NCBI RefSeq assembly: GCF_001742425.1
Contig: NZ_MJEH01000044.1
Span: 1 to 64,000 of the forward strand
Source of the DNA: Bacillus solimangrovi
Lineage (GTDB): Bacteria; Bacillota; Bacilli; Bacillales; Bacillaceae_N
Direction: 5' to 3'
DNA length: 64,000 bases
Both the position numbers and the translations under genes were made by a program. The notes under the pieces were generated by a model, which saw only the letters and a program-made list of their open reading frames with translations, did no database searches and was not told the origin of the DNA. Positions 1-9,350 of the stretch are shown here, piece after piece. The stretch's first letter is position 1, and each line of letters starts with the position of its first letter.

Positions 1-43
1 AGAGACTTATCAACAAGTGAAAAAATGAGTAGAGGTGACTATT

Positions 44-1462
44 ATGAATCAAAAAATAAATTGGTTTGAAAAAGTTATAGAACTAAAAGAGGACTTAATT
101 CGTGACACACAAACTTTTTTACAGATAAAAAGTGTAAAGGATGAAATGACTGCTAATGAAGATGCTCCTTTCGGTCAAGGTGTTCACGAAGCATTATTGC
201 ATATGTTATCCAAAGGAGAGCAAGAAGGTTTTATTGCAAAGAACTTAGACGGATATGCTGGACATCTTGAATTTGGTGAAGGGGAAGATCTCCTCGGTAT
301 TTTATGTCATGTTGATGTTGTTCCTGAAGGGGATGGTTGGACCTCTGAACCATTTTCAGCTGAGATTCGAAATGGTAATATCTATGCTCGAGGAGCAATT
401 GATGATAAAGGTCCAACAATGGCTGCTTACTATGCCATGAAAATTGTGAAAGATCTTAATGTGAAGATGAATAAACGTGTAAGAATGATTATAGGTACAG
501 ATGAGGAAAGTGATTGGCTATGTATGGATCATTATTTTAAACATGAAGAGATGCCAAGTATGGGTTTTGCACCTGATGCAGACTTTCCAATTATTTTTGC
601 AGAAAAAGGAATCGCCGATTTAGAAATTGATTTTCCCCCTAGACAAGCATCAGAGGAAAATCAACAATTGATCTCCTTCAAATCAGGGCGTCGATTTAAC
701 ATGGTTCCAGATGATGCGAAAGCTGTCATAAAAATAGATCAAGATAGTAAGTTGGTTGTTGCGGATTTTAACGCATATTTAAGTGAACATAATTTAAAAG
801 GAAGTACATCAGTAAGAATGGATGAGCTTCATTTACAAGTAGAAGGAATATCTGCACATGGAAGTGAGCCAACAAAGGGGAAAAGTGCAGGGTTATACTT
901 AGCAAAGTTCTTGAATAACATGCAACTTGATGAACAGGCTGAAACGTTTATTTCATTTATTTGTGAATATCTTGTGGATGACTATCTAGGTGAAAAACTA
1001 GGCATTCAAGTCGCTGATGATGAATCTGGAGATCTGACAGTTAATGTGGGTATATTCGAGTATGCTCTCGAAACTGGAGGTAAAATAGGATTGAACATTC
1101 GCTATCCTGTTACACATCAATTTGAACAATCCAAGGCGATTTTAAGTACCCTTATTCAAAAATATGAATTGGGTTTGACGGTTGTAGATGATTCAAAACC
1201 ACATTACGTTCCAAAAGATACTGCATGGTTAAAGACACTTCAACGTGTATATGAAGAACAGACAGGTGAAAAGGGAGAATTAATCTCTATCGGTGGGGGT
1301 ACATATGCGCGAGTGTTAGAGAGTGGAGTGGCGTTTGGTCCATTGTTCCCTGGAAGCGAAGAAGTGGCTCACCAAAAAGATGAGTATATGAATATTGAAG
1401 ATATGCTAAAGGCGACAGCCATTTATGCACAGGCAATTTTTGAATTAGCGATAGAGAAATAA
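44..1462 (+). CDS. pepV: Dipeptidase PepV (M20 metallopeptidase)
   Basis: Cytosolic Zn-dependent dipeptidase that cleaves dipeptides and some tripeptides after peptide uptake. The 472-residue length fits PepV. Visible M20 metal and catalytic motifs are LCHVDVVPEGDGW (His, Asp), ARGAIDDKGP (Asp), GTDEESDW (catalytic and metal Glu), FAPDADFP (Asp) and a C-terminal EVAHQKDEY (His). I place the start at the ATG at 44, because the ribosome site AGAGGTGA lies five bases before it; the GTG at 35 overlaps that site. It corresponds to B. subtilis ytjP. It is a single gene followed by its own terminator. Confidence 0.95.
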   Translation: MNQKINWFEKVIELKEDLIRDTQTFLQIKSVKDEMTANEDAPFGQGVHEALLHMLSKGEQEGFIAKNLDGYAGHLEFGEGEDLLGILCHVDVVPEGDGWTSEPFSAEIRNGNIYARGAIDDKGPTMAAYYAMKIVKDLNVKMNKRVRMIIGTDEESDWLCMDHYFKHEEMPSMGFAPDADFPIIFAEKGIADLEIDFPPRQASEENQQLISFKSGRRFNMVPDDAKAVIKIDQDSKLVVADFNAYLSEHNLKGSTSVRMDELHLQVEGISAHGSEPTKGKSAGLYLAKFLNNMQLDEQAETFISFICEYLVDDYLGEKLGIQVADDESGDLTVNVGIFEYALETGGKIGLNIRYPVTHQFEQSKAILSTLIQKYELGLTVVDDSKPHYVPKDTAWLKTLQRVYEEQTGEKGELISIGGGTYARVLESGVAFGPLFPGSEEVAHQKDEYMNIEDMLKATAIYAQAIFELAIEK

Positions 1463-1534
1463 CATTGAGTATTGATTTAGTAAGCTAAAATGAACATTGA
1501 TAAGGTCTATAAATTCATATTAGTTTCACTAATA

Positions 1535-1568
1535 ACCGCTCTCATAAAAGGGAGCGGTATTCTCATTT
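1535..1568 (+). terminator. Intrinsic terminator after pepV
   Basis: Nine-base-pair stem ACCGCTCTC/GGGAGCGGT (one G-U pair) with a six-base loop, followed by a T-rich tail TATTCTCATTT. Confidence 0.75.
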
Positions 1569-1642
1569 GAAAAATTAAAGTGTAATTGTTTCATCATATT
1601 AACTAATATTCATAACTACGAATCTTTCAAAATTAACACGTT

Positions 1643-1673
1643 TTGACAAGCTTAAGAAATACTCCATTATGAT
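1643..1673 (+). promoter_or_regulatory. Possible sigma-A promoter of the MFS gene
   Basis: TTGACA at 1643-1648 and TATGAT at 1668-1673. Both hexamers are close to consensus, but the 19-base spacer is longer than the usual 17. Confidence 0.4.
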
Positions 1674-1738
1674 TCTTTAACTATAGAAATTAGTGGTAGT
1701 AGACATTTGATAAATGGCAAGGGGAGGAACATCCATCA

Positions 1739-2914
1739 ATGTACAGTCTTTCAATGATGAAACTAGAACGAACAGGTCTTCAATTCAGATTAGTTTATTT
1801 TTTTATTTTCTTTTCTTTTGGTTCCTTATTTCCGTTATTATCCGTTTTTTTACGAAATGATGCAGGATTATCAGGTACACAAATAGGTACGATTATTTCA
1901 CTTAGCCCAGTTGTGATGATTTTCATTCAACCATTTTGGGGAATTGTAAGTGATGCTACACAAAGACCAAGATTTGTGCTCACCTTAACACTTTGTTTAA
2001 CAGGTCTTACTGCATTACTATATTTATTGGTAGACACTTATTTTCTTTTTATTATAGTTGCACTTCTATCGGCTTTCTTTCAAAGTGCAATTGTACCTGT
2101 ATCTGACAGTCTTTCTCTAAGTTATGTACAGCGGAGTGGAGAAAATTATGGCTCAATTCGATTATATGGAGCACTTGGGTTTTCAGCAGCAGTGCTTGTA
2201 GCAGGATGGTTTGCAGATCAATTTGGTATACACGTTATCTTCTATTTGTTTGCGTTCATACTTATTTTTGTTTCTTTACTCTCATTCAGGTTGCCAGAAG
2301 AAAGCCAACAAATGAAGATTAATATGAGAGAAGGAAGCCGTACTTTACTTAAAATGCCTCGTTTTATATTAATTATAGCTGCAACTTTCTGTGTGTTTGG
2401 TCCAGTATTAGCAAACAATTTTTATTTTGGCATATATTTAGAAGAAACAGGGGCAACGTTAACGGGTATAGGAGTTGCGTTTCTACTTGCTGCAGGTAGT
2501 GAAGCTCCATTCATGAAAGTAGCTCACAATTTTATTGGAAGGCTAGGATTAGTTAACGTCCTTTTATTTGCATCTATTGTATCAGCATTCAGGTGGGGGA
2601 TTTATATATTCGAACCACCACTATTTATCGTGTATGTTACAACGATTATGCAAGGGATTTCAGTTGGATTATATGTTCCTGCAGCTTTGCAATATGTTAG
2701 AGAGTTAGCCCCTCAAGAAGTAAGATCAACGGCGGTTTCTCTATATTCAGCAGCAGGAAACGGGTTTGGAAATTGGTTTTGTGCTTTTTCCGCTGGTTTT
2801 ATTATTGAATTTCTTGGAGTGTCATCACTTTATATTTTATTTGCTTTTTTAACAGTGCTTGGGACGTGCTTCATTATAATGATCTATCGATTAGATAAAG
2901 TTGTGATAAAATAA
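1739..2914 (+). CDS. MFS transporter (MFS_1-like / nucleoside-symporter-like)
   Basis: Major facilitator protein of 391 residues with about twelve hydrophobic segments. The N-terminal half carries the TM2-TM3 loop signature as PFWGIVSDATQRPR, matching the G-x-x-S/A-D-x-x-x-R/K pattern. The N-terminal layout resembles the MFS_1-like (LacY/phenylpropionate-type) subgroup. The substrate cannot be read from sequence. The start ATG follows GGGGAGG at an 11-base spacing; an ATG five codons later is a weaker alternative. It probably shares a transcript with thpR, which begins 40 bases downstream. Confidence 0.85.
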   Translation: MYSLSMMKLERTGLQFRLVYFFIFFSFGSLFPLLSVFLRNDAGLSGTQIGTIISLSPVVMIFIQPFWGIVSDATQRPRFVLTLTLCLTGLTALLYLLVDTYFLFIIVALLSAFFQSAIVPVSDSLSLSYVQRSGENYGSIRLYGALGFSAAVLVAGWFADQFGIHVIFYLFAFILIFVSLLSFRLPEESQQMKINMREGSRTLLKMPRFILIIAATFCVFGPVLANNFYFGIYLEETGATLTGIGVAFLLAAGSEAPFMKVAHNFIGRLGLVNVLLFASIVSAFRWGIYIFEPPLFIVYVTTIMQGISVGLYVPAALQYVRELAPQEVRSTAVSLYSAAGNGFGNWFCAFSAGFIIEFLGVSSLYILFAFLTVLGTCFIIMIYRLDKVVIK

Positions 2915-2954
2915 ACAATAACATATGTTGGTAAATACAAAAAAGGGTGAAGGT

Positions 2955-3539
2955 ATGAAACAGCATTATTTTATTGCAATTCCGTTATCAACAAAATTAG
3001 AGCAATGTTTTGATAATCAAATGTCTAGTTGGAAAAAGTGGTTATCATTTAAAAATTGGGTTCATCCACATGATTTGCACATTACTCTTGCTTTTTTAGG
3101 TTTTGCTACATCTGAACAATTAGATTGTATTAAAGAGCAGTTACATGCTTCTATATGTAATCATCAGCCATTTACTCTAACATTATCAAATCCTGGTGTT
3201 TTTGGAAGAGAAGAATTTCCTCGAATTTTTTGGATGGGAGTGGAACATTCAGATCCACTAATCAATTTACAAAAGAATGTGAGTGAATTTCTCGAACGAA
3301 ATGATTTTAGTCTGGATAAAAGGCCGTATTGTCCACATATTACATTAGCTAGGAAATGGAAAAATGAACAAGCATTTCAATTAGATAAGCTGAATTTTTC
3401 TCATATAAAACCTAGTTTGTCATGGGAAGTAAATGATGTTGTTCTGTATAAAACAAACATGGATCTTATACCAAAATATGAACCAGTATATACATGGAGA
3501 TTAGGTGAACTTTATTCATCTTTAATTGACGATAACTAA
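2955..3539 (+). CDS. thpR: RNA 2',3'-cyclic phosphodiesterase (2'-5' RNA ligase family)
   Basis: Member of the LigT/2H phosphoesterase family, 194 residues. Both H-x-T catalytic motifs are present, as LHITLAFLG near the N terminus and PHITLARKW near residue 130. The family opens 2',3'-cyclic phosphates on RNA ends. The ATG at 2955 is chosen because AAGGGTGAAGG lies just upstream; an in-frame ATG at 2925 has no ribosome site. Corresponds to YtlP in B. subtilis, near pepV there as well. Confidence 0.88.
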   Translation: MKQHYFIAIPLSTKLEQCFDNQMSSWKKWLSFKNWVHPHDLHITLAFLGFATSEQLDCIKEQLHASICNHQPFTLTLSNPGVFGREEFPRIFWMGVEHSDPLINLQKNVSEFLERNDFSLDKRPYCPHITLARKWKNEQAFQLDKLNFSHIKPSLSWEVNDVVLYKTNMDLIPKYEPVYTWRLGELYSSLIDDN

Positions 3540-3603
3540 GGGAAGACTTGAAAACATTTATGAACAATAAAAAGGCTGTCTAATAAGAAAAGGGAGAGAG
3601 AGT

Positions 3604-3972
3604 ATGAAGTGGGTGAGATTTATATCCCAAATAGCAATTTTGTTTGGATTTTATTATATCGGGGTTGGGATACAAGTAGTCTTAAACTTGTTTATTCCTG
3701 GTAGTATTATTGGGATGTTATTGCTGTTCGTACTACTTAAGATGAATGTAATAAAGCTGAAGTGGATTGATGGTGGGGCAAGCTTTTTATTATCTCATTT
3801 GCCATTACTTTTTATCCCTGTAACAGTTGGAATTATAGACTATTTTTCTTTGTTTAAGGGGAAAGGGTTCTTATCGTTAATCGTAGTTATTCTTAGTACA
3901 GTTATCGTAATGATTTCTTCAGCTTATGCAAGTCAGTTTATCGCTATTCGCAAAGAAAGGGAACAAGTATGA
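3604..3972 (+). CDS. CidA/LrgA-family membrane protein
   Basis: A 122-residue integral membrane protein with about four transmembrane segments and the family signature LFIPGSIIGMLLLF near residue 30. LrgA/CidA proteins were described as holin-like modulators of murein hydrolase activity; some Bacillus pairs (PftAB/YsbAB) act as pyruvate facilitators. The gene overlaps the next by four bases (ATGA), so the two are translationally coupled. No LytST-type two-component system, the usual regulator of pyruvate-linked pairs, is visible beside it, so I leave the function open. Confidence 0.85.
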   Translation: MKWVRFISQIAILFGFYYIGVGIQVVLNLFIPGSIIGMLLLFVLLKMNVIKLKWIDGGASFLLSHLPLLFIPVTVGIIDYFSLFKGKGFLSLIVVILSTVIVMISSAYASQFIAIRKEREQV

Positions 3973-4655
3973 AGTTGTTAATTGGATTGATTAGTATTAT
4001 AACAACTATCGTTATTTATTTTGTGATGAAGAAAGTATACATTAGGTTTCACACAACATTTATGGTGCCCATTCTAACAGGTACAATTAGCATCGTACTG
4101 TTATTGCTAGTTTTCAACATTTCTTATGACACATATATGATAGGTGGCAAGTGGATTGTTGATATGCTAGGTCCAGCTGTAGTTGCGTTAGCAATTCCGT
4201 TGTATAAACAATGGTCAACAATAAAGAAATATACACTTCCTATTATAACAGGAGTTCTTATAGGTACAGTATTAGGTATTGTGACAGGTATTGAATTATC
4301 AAAATTACTAGGTCTAGAATCAATAACATTGTATTCTATTGTACCAAAGTCAGTTACTTCTCCAGTTGCAATGGATATAGCAGATGTAATCGGAGGTAAC
4401 TCTACTCTTGCAGCTATTTTTGTCATGATTGCTGGAATAGTAGGGGCTGTGTTAGGTCCATCATTGCTAAAGTTTTTCCGAATTCATCATTTCATTGGAC
4501 GGGGAATTGGTTTCGGTAGTGCTTCACACGGAATTGGTACAGCTAAGGCATTGGAGCTCGGAGAAGAAGAAGGTGCAATTAGTTCCATATCAATGACATT
4601 AAGTGCAATTTTCGCCTCTATATTAAGTCCACTTCTTGTTTATATACTTTTATAG
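3969..4655 (+). CDS. CidB/LrgB-family membrane protein
   Basis: A 228-residue membrane protein with six to eight hydrophobic segments. Family motifs are KSVTSPVAMDIA near residue 127 and GFGSASHGIGTAKALE near residue 180. It is the partner of the LrgA-type protein directly upstream and is coupled to it by an ATGA overlap. Role as for its partner: membrane integrity/autolysis control or small organic acid transport, not decidable here. A 340-base region with strong RNA-folding potential follows. Confidence 0.88.
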   Translation: MKLLIGLISIITTIVIYFVMKKVYIRFHTTFMVPILTGTISIVLLLLVFNISYDTYMIGGKWIVDMLGPAVVALAIPLYKQWSTIKKYTLPIITGVLIGTVLGIVTGIELSKLLGLESITLYSIVPKSVTSPVAMDIADVIGGNSTLAAIFVMIAGIVGAVLGPSLLKFFRIHHFIGRGIGFGSASHGIGTAKALELGEEEGAISSISMTLSAIFASILSPLLVYILL

Positions 4656-4995
4656 AAGAAATTTAATAAGTCTGAGTGAAATGACGATAGAAAGCGTAAG
4701 TACGTTTTTTTACCTAGAGTACTTATTAAATATCCAATTTAGTACAGGCAGTTACGTCATTTTGAGCATCTCAGCTTTTTAGAAAAATACATATATAAAA
4801 GTACTTAGAGATAACTTTTATCGCCATAATTTCTTAATTATTGGTCTTATAATTAAGAAGATAAACAGAACACTTTACGATATTTCACCTTAGGCATGCA
4901 GCTATTTTGGGATATTGTATGTATTATCTTAATACTTACTAATAAAAAGAAATTGTTAAATAAGGGCTATAAGAGAAATAATATGGGGGAGAATT
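4656..4995 (+). other. Structured 340-base intergenic region after lrgB
   Basis: No gene is visible. It holds interleaved inverted repeats. 4661-4671 is perfectly complementary to 4721-4731 (11 bp). CTGAG plus AAATGACG at 4672-4686 pairs with CGTCATTT plus CTCAG at 4755-4774, and the second is followed by CTTTTT. The two pairings cross, so they form either a pseudoknot or alternative folds. A separate hairpin of 11 bp with a 7-base loop lies at 4831-4859. The ribosome site GGGGGAG of the next gene is at about 4984. Confidence 0.55.
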
Positions 4996-6012
4996 ATGGC
5001 ACAGCTAATTAAACTTCAAGACTTCATTTCAAGATATGAAACCGATATATATCGCTATCCAAGTCAGTACATTCGTTTAAAGAAACATCGGTGGGAAGGC
5101 ATTAAAAAACAGTGGTATAACGGGACATTAAGTAAGGTAAACTTCAGTGATATGCCCAACGAGTTTAGTGAATATAAGCCGAATTTTGAAGAAGACTGGT
5201 TAAATGATAACCGAAAATCTTTTTTTTCTTCAATGAAAAATTGGTTTGCACGTAATAAAAATAAAGATGAGAATTATTACTATGAAAATGAAATTTACTC
5301 TGTAGAATCACAACATCAGGCTATTGAACGACATAAATCATTGGACGAGGTAAAACAGGATTTTTTAGATGAACTATTACGTTTTCAAATTATGTGGGCA
5401 AGCTCTACGATAAGAGATAAATCATATGTCAATCATTCACTTTATTACGACACGTCCTTACGTTATTTTTTACAACAATTTCCTGATAATTTTCTTATTT
5501 TGTATCAGCCAATTTTTCAAATCAAGAGTGCGCCAGTTGAACTTGATATTGTAATGTTGACACCAATATCCACTATTTGCATTACATTATTAGAGAGTCA
5601 AACAAAAGAGGGAGAAGTGTTCCAAGTAGATAAAGGGCGTTATTGGATAGAAGGTTATGGAGAAGAAAGTAAGAAGAGAATTAATCCGATGTTAACACTT
5701 AACCGGATGTATAAAGTAATTAATGGGATATATGAACATGAACATATTGATATGCCTGTTAAACGTATTGTATTGAGTCGGAATGGTTATATTGAGCAAG
5801 CACATGCTCCTGCTGATACACAAATAATTGATAGAAGAACATACAAGGATTGGCATGATAGTATGAAGAGAATGCCGTCTCCTTTAAAACATAATCAATT
5901 AAAAGCAGCTCAATCTTTATTAAATTATTGTCAAAGTACTTATGTTCGTCGCAGTGAGTGGGAAGAAAGTGATGATCTTAACCAAGGCGAATCTAATGAA
6001 CATCTACTCTAA
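4996..6012 (+). CDS. NERD-like domain protein (nuclease-related, degenerate)
   Basis: A 338-residue soluble protein. Residues about 160-205 resemble the core of the NERD (nuclease-related) domain: VELDIVML (Glu182, Asp184) followed by a hydrophobic strand and LLESQ (Glu200). The canonical E-x-K third motif reads E-S-Q here, so catalysis is doubtful. The N-terminal 100 residues are charged and aromatic (YYYENE, KSFFSSMKNWF) and not recognised. No signal peptide or membrane segment. Related Bacillus proteins of unknown function exist in this neighbourhood. The family call is tentative. Confidence 0.5.
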   Translation: MAQLIKLQDFISRYETDIYRYPSQYIRLKKHRWEGIKKQWYNGTLSKVNFSDMPNEFSEYKPNFEEDWLNDNRKSFFSSMKNWFARNKNKDENYYYENEIYSVESQHQAIERHKSLDEVKQDFLDELLRFQIMWASSTIRDKSYVNHSLYYDTSLRYFLQQFPDNFLILYQPIFQIKSAPVELDIVMLTPISTICITLLESQTKEGEVFQVDKGRYWIEGYGEESKKRINPMLTLNRMYKVINGIYEHEHIDMPVKRIVLSRNGYIEQAHAPADTQIIDRRTYKDWHDSMKRMPSPLKHNQLKAAQSLLNYCQSTYVRRSEWEESDDLNQGESNEHLL

Positions 6013-6210
6013 TCATTAAGAAATAGGATGTCCTCTGAATGTAAGCTGAATTTGCTACAGTGACAGTAACCCTAAATTATTCTAACGCCATGCTAGAAAG
6101 AAAATATAATTCATTCTTTAGAAGCTTAATAAAATATTCAACTTTCTTAGGTAGAGTTTGGATCACTCATTTTGTTAGAAAAAATATATATGAAATGATG
6201 GTGAAGGTTT

Positions 6211-8361
6211 TTGAAACCACTATTTAAAGCTTATTTAGATGAACTGAATAAATTGACAGTCTTGGCTAAGCCGGGTTTTCAATCCTCACAGTTTAATTTA
6301 ATACATGATAGTGGAAGAGAAACATTGAATATAGAGCATGTTGAAGCCACTGATGAATATACAAAATATGTTTGTCGTAGTCACGATTTTCTCAAGCTGG
6401 AAAAAGAATATCATATTGAAGATGAGGTTGGTTATAGGTTTCCACTATTTATAGGAGCTGTTATACGAACAGAAGCTTTTGATGAGCGATATTCATATGA
6501 TGGAACTGACTTAGGTAATGTGTATGATAAAAATGAAACAATTTATAAAGTATGGGCTCCGAGTGCTACAAGAGCAGAAATCGTTTTCTATAATGAAAAT
6601 CAGCTTGTTAGTAGTAAGCATTCAATGAAACGTGAAGATAGAGGTGTGTGGGTATATTACCAAAAAGGAGATCATGAAGGACAACGATATACATACCTAG
6701 TATGTATTAATCAGCAGTGGCATGAAGCAGTCGATCCTTATGTTCGTTCTGTTACTGTAAATGGACATCTAGGTGTTGTCATTGATCCTCAAAAGGTAAA
6801 TCAACCTATTAATAAAAGTTATTTGCCACACTTTAAACATTATACAGATGCTGTGATTTATGAAACGCATATTCGTGATTTTACAATTCATAAAAAAAGT
6901 GGTGTAAAACAAAAAGGAAAATACCTTGGCTTTGTCGAAGAAGGGACGACAGATCAAAAAGGTAAAGTAACAGGTATCGATTATCTTGTTCATTTAGGTG
7001 TTACACATATTCAAATCATGCCTGTTCATGATTTTGAAGGTGTGGATGAATATTCCCCTTCCAGTGAATATAATTGGGGATATAACCCAGTTCATTTTAA
7101 TGTACCAGATGGAAGTTATGCATCAGATCCGATTAACCCTTATACTCGTATTAAGGAATTAAAGGAAATGGTTGCTTTACTTCATAAAAAGGGATTACGT
7201 GTTATTTTCGATGTAGTATATAACCATGTCTTCAAACGTGAGACATCCTCATTTAGTAATCTTGTTCCTGGGTACTATTTTCGTTACAACACAGATGGAA
7301 TGCCTTCAAATGGTACTGGAGTTGGTAATGACATTGCGTCTGAACGGAAAATGGTTAGGAAATTTATTGTTGATTCTGTTGTATATTGGATAAAAGAGTT
7401 CGGTATAGATGGAATAAGGTTTGATTTAATGGGGATTTTAGACATCGATACAATGAAAGAAATACGTCGTGCTGTAGATGTCATTGATGACTCAATTTTA
7501 ATATTAGGAGAGGGATGGGAACTAAATACCCCTTTGCAAAAAGAGAAAAAAGCGACATTATCGAATGCATCACAATTACAGCGCATTGCGTTTTTTAACG
7601 ATCAATTTAGAGATATAATTAAAGGAAGCAACTTTGAATTGGAAAATCGTGGTTTAATAAGTGGTGAAAAAATATCTGAAAATTCACTCATGCAGTTATT
7701 CGCAGGTACTGTAACATTTAATGATGAGTTTCCTGGATTATTTGAAACACCAAGTCAATCAGTAAATTATATCGAATGTCATGATAATCATACGTTGTGG
7801 GATAAGTTATTAGCAACGAATGGCCAAGAGAGCGAAACTACTAGAAGAAAAAGACAACGTTTAGGAATAACGATGATTATACTTTCTCAAGGGATCCCCT
7901 TTTTACACAGCGGAATGGAGTTTTTTCGAACGAAATTTGGGGACGAAAATAGCTATAAATCTGGAGACATTATCAATCAGCTTGATTGGGAAAGACGTTC
8001 ATGTAACGAACAAAATATACAATATGTTAGAAATATACTAAAATTAAGGAAAAAATTCAAGGCTTTTCGCCTACAAACACAAGCGCAAGTTACTCAATGT
8101 TATCAGTGGATGGGATCTGGTGAAGGTTACTGTATGTATTTACTTCATCATTTTGAACAACCCGAAAAGATATTAGTTATTTTTAATTTTAGTAATGATG
8201 TTACCCAACTTTCACTTGGTCTAGAAGGAACTTGGAAAACGATCGTCAAAGGAGAAATAGCAACATTTAAGCAGAGAGAGCATATTAATCTTCATTATTT
8301 TGAAATAGAACCATTATCTACTATAGTAGCAATACAAGAAGTAAGTGATAAAATCGACTAA
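6211..8361 (+). CDS. pulA: Type I pullulanase (GH13)
   Basis: Debranching enzyme that hydrolyses alpha-1,6 bonds of pullulan, glycogen and limit dextrins. 716 residues, matching AmyX of B. subtilis (about 718). Order: N-terminal module, CBM48 (YKVWAPSATRAEIVFY, about residue 112), then the GH13 barrel. Pullulanase signature YNWGYNPVHF is present. GH13 regions: DVVYNHV (I), GIRFDLMGI (II, nucleophile Asp405), ILGEGWEL (III, acid/base Glu434) and ECHDNHT (IV, Asp525). No signal peptide, so it is intracellular. The start is TTG after GGTGAAGG. No glycogen genes are adjacent. Confidence 0.95.
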   Translation: MKPLFKAYLDELNKLTVLAKPGFQSSQFNLIHDSGRETLNIEHVEATDEYTKYVCRSHDFLKLEKEYHIEDEVGYRFPLFIGAVIRTEAFDERYSYDGTDLGNVYDKNETIYKVWAPSATRAEIVFYNENQLVSSKHSMKREDRGVWVYYQKGDHEGQRYTYLVCINQQWHEAVDPYVRSVTVNGHLGVVIDPQKVNQPINKSYLPHFKHYTDAVIYETHIRDFTIHKKSGVKQKGKYLGFVEEGTTDQKGKVTGIDYLVHLGVTHIQIMPVHDFEGVDEYSPSSEYNWGYNPVHFNVPDGSYASDPINPYTRIKELKEMVALLHKKGLRVIFDVVYNHVFKRETSSFSNLVPGYYFRYNTDGMPSNGTGVGNDIASERKMVRKFIVDSVVYWIKEFGIDGIRFDLMGILDIDTMKEIRRAVDVIDDSILILGEGWELNTPLQKEKKATLSNASQLQRIAFFNDQFRDIIKGSNFELENRGLISGEKISENSLMQLFAGTVTFNDEFPGLFETPSQSVNYIECHDNHTLWDKLLATNGQESETTRRKRQRLGITMIILSQGIPFLHSGMEFFRTKFGDENSYKSGDIINQLDWERRSCNEQNIQYVRNILKLRKKFKAFRLQTQAQVTQCYQWMGSGEGYCMYLLHHFEQPEKILVIFNFSNDVTQLSLGLEGTWKTIVKGEIATFKQREHINLHYFEIEPLSTIVAIQEVSDKID

Positions 8362-8450
8362 ATATATGTTGTAAAATGTCGAAATGCGTTATACTAGTAA
8401 AATGAGCATTTAACTGTATGAATTGATTTAGAAATTGAGGGTGAGTTTCG

Positions 8451-9227
8451 TTGGAACAACGATTGGGATTAAGTGAAGGTTGGCACATTACTCCTGCAGG
8501 GGGAGCAACCGGAGAAGCGTACATCGCAGAAAATCATGAACAGAAACTTTTCTTAAAACGTAATTCCTCGCCTTTTTTAGCTGTGTTATCTGCTGAAGGA
8601 ATTGTTCCGAAGTTAATTTGGACGAGACGGATGGAGAATGGTGATGTTATCACTGCACAGCAATGGCTGGAAGGCAGGGAGTTAAAAGCTTCTGATATGA
8701 AACATCCTTCGGTAGCAAACCTATTGAGTAAAATACATGGTTCTAAGGAATTATTGGATTTATTAAAGAGAATCGAGAAGAACCCATTAGAGCCAGAAGG
8801 TGTGTTAACTGAAATTGATGAACAAGTAATTGCACAAGTATCTCACCCTGTTCTTGATAAAGCAAGAGTATATTTAGAGAGAAATCTTGAGCGGATTAGA
8901 TTTCATCAAAAAGTCGTTTGTCACGGTGATGTTAATCATAACAATTGGTTATTAAGTGCTGAAAAACAGCTCTATTTAATTGATTGGGATGGAGCAATGG
9001 TCGCCGATCCTGCACTTGATATTGGACAATTATTATATTGGTACATTCCAAAAAATGAATGGCAAGATTGGTTAGATCAATACGGAATTAAGCTGTCTTC
9101 GAATTTAGAAGAACGGATGAGGTGGTATGTAATTGCTCAGACGATTCTTTCTATTAATTGGCATCGAAGAAGAGATGAAAGAAAAGAAATGGAGAACTGG
9201 ATAAAGTATCTCCAAGAAATATTTTGA
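8451..9227 (+). CDS. ytmP: Aminoglycoside-phosphotransferase-like kinase family protein YtmP
   Basis: A 258-residue member of the APH/choline-kinase fold family. The Brenner-type catalytic loop is VVCHGDVNHNNWLL (about residues 160-173) and the metal-binding motif is LIDWDGAMVADPALDIG. The substrate is not known; the B. subtilis ytmP gene occupies the same position between amyX and ytzH. The start is TTG, preceded by GAGGGTGAG. An intrinsic terminator begins inside its stop codon. Confidence 0.82.
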   Translation: MEQRLGLSEGWHITPAGGATGEAYIAENHEQKLFLKRNSSPFLAVLSAEGIVPKLIWTRRMENGDVITAQQWLEGRELKASDMKHPSVANLLSKIHGSKELLDLLKRIEKNPLEPEGVLTEIDEQVIAQVSHPVLDKARVYLERNLERIRFHQKVVCHGDVNHNNWLLSAEKQLYLIDWDGAMVADPALDIGQLLYWYIPKNEWQDWLDQYGIKLSSNLEERMRWYVIAQTILSINWHRRRDERKEMENWIKYLQEIF

Positions 9228-9265
9228 GACTGAGCGTTCTATAATGAAACGACTCAGTCTTTTTG
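9227..9265 (+). terminator. Intrinsic terminator after ytmP
   Basis: AGACTGAG (9227-9234) pairs with CTCAGTCT (9253-9260) and is followed by TTTTG. The first base of the stem is the last base of the ytmP stop codon. Confidence 0.85.
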
Positions 9266-9350
9266 TTTGCCCAATGAAGAATTTGTGGGGTATTAATTGT
9301 ATTATTCTATCAATCCGAAGAGGATTCTTAATATATGTCAATAATAGCAA

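Noticed and set aside
4124-4426. Open frame antisense to lrgB
   Set aside because: Lies wholly inside a well-supported gene, has no ribosome site and no recognisable protein features; a coding shadow.
7284-7586. Open frame antisense to the pullulanase gene
   Set aside because: Shadow of the GH13 catalytic region; no ribosome site.
9265-9293. GTTTGC ... GGGTAT resembling a sigma-B promoter
   Set aside because: The spacer is 17 bases, too long for sigma-B, and no forward gene follows closely; it lies in the ytmP terminator tail.
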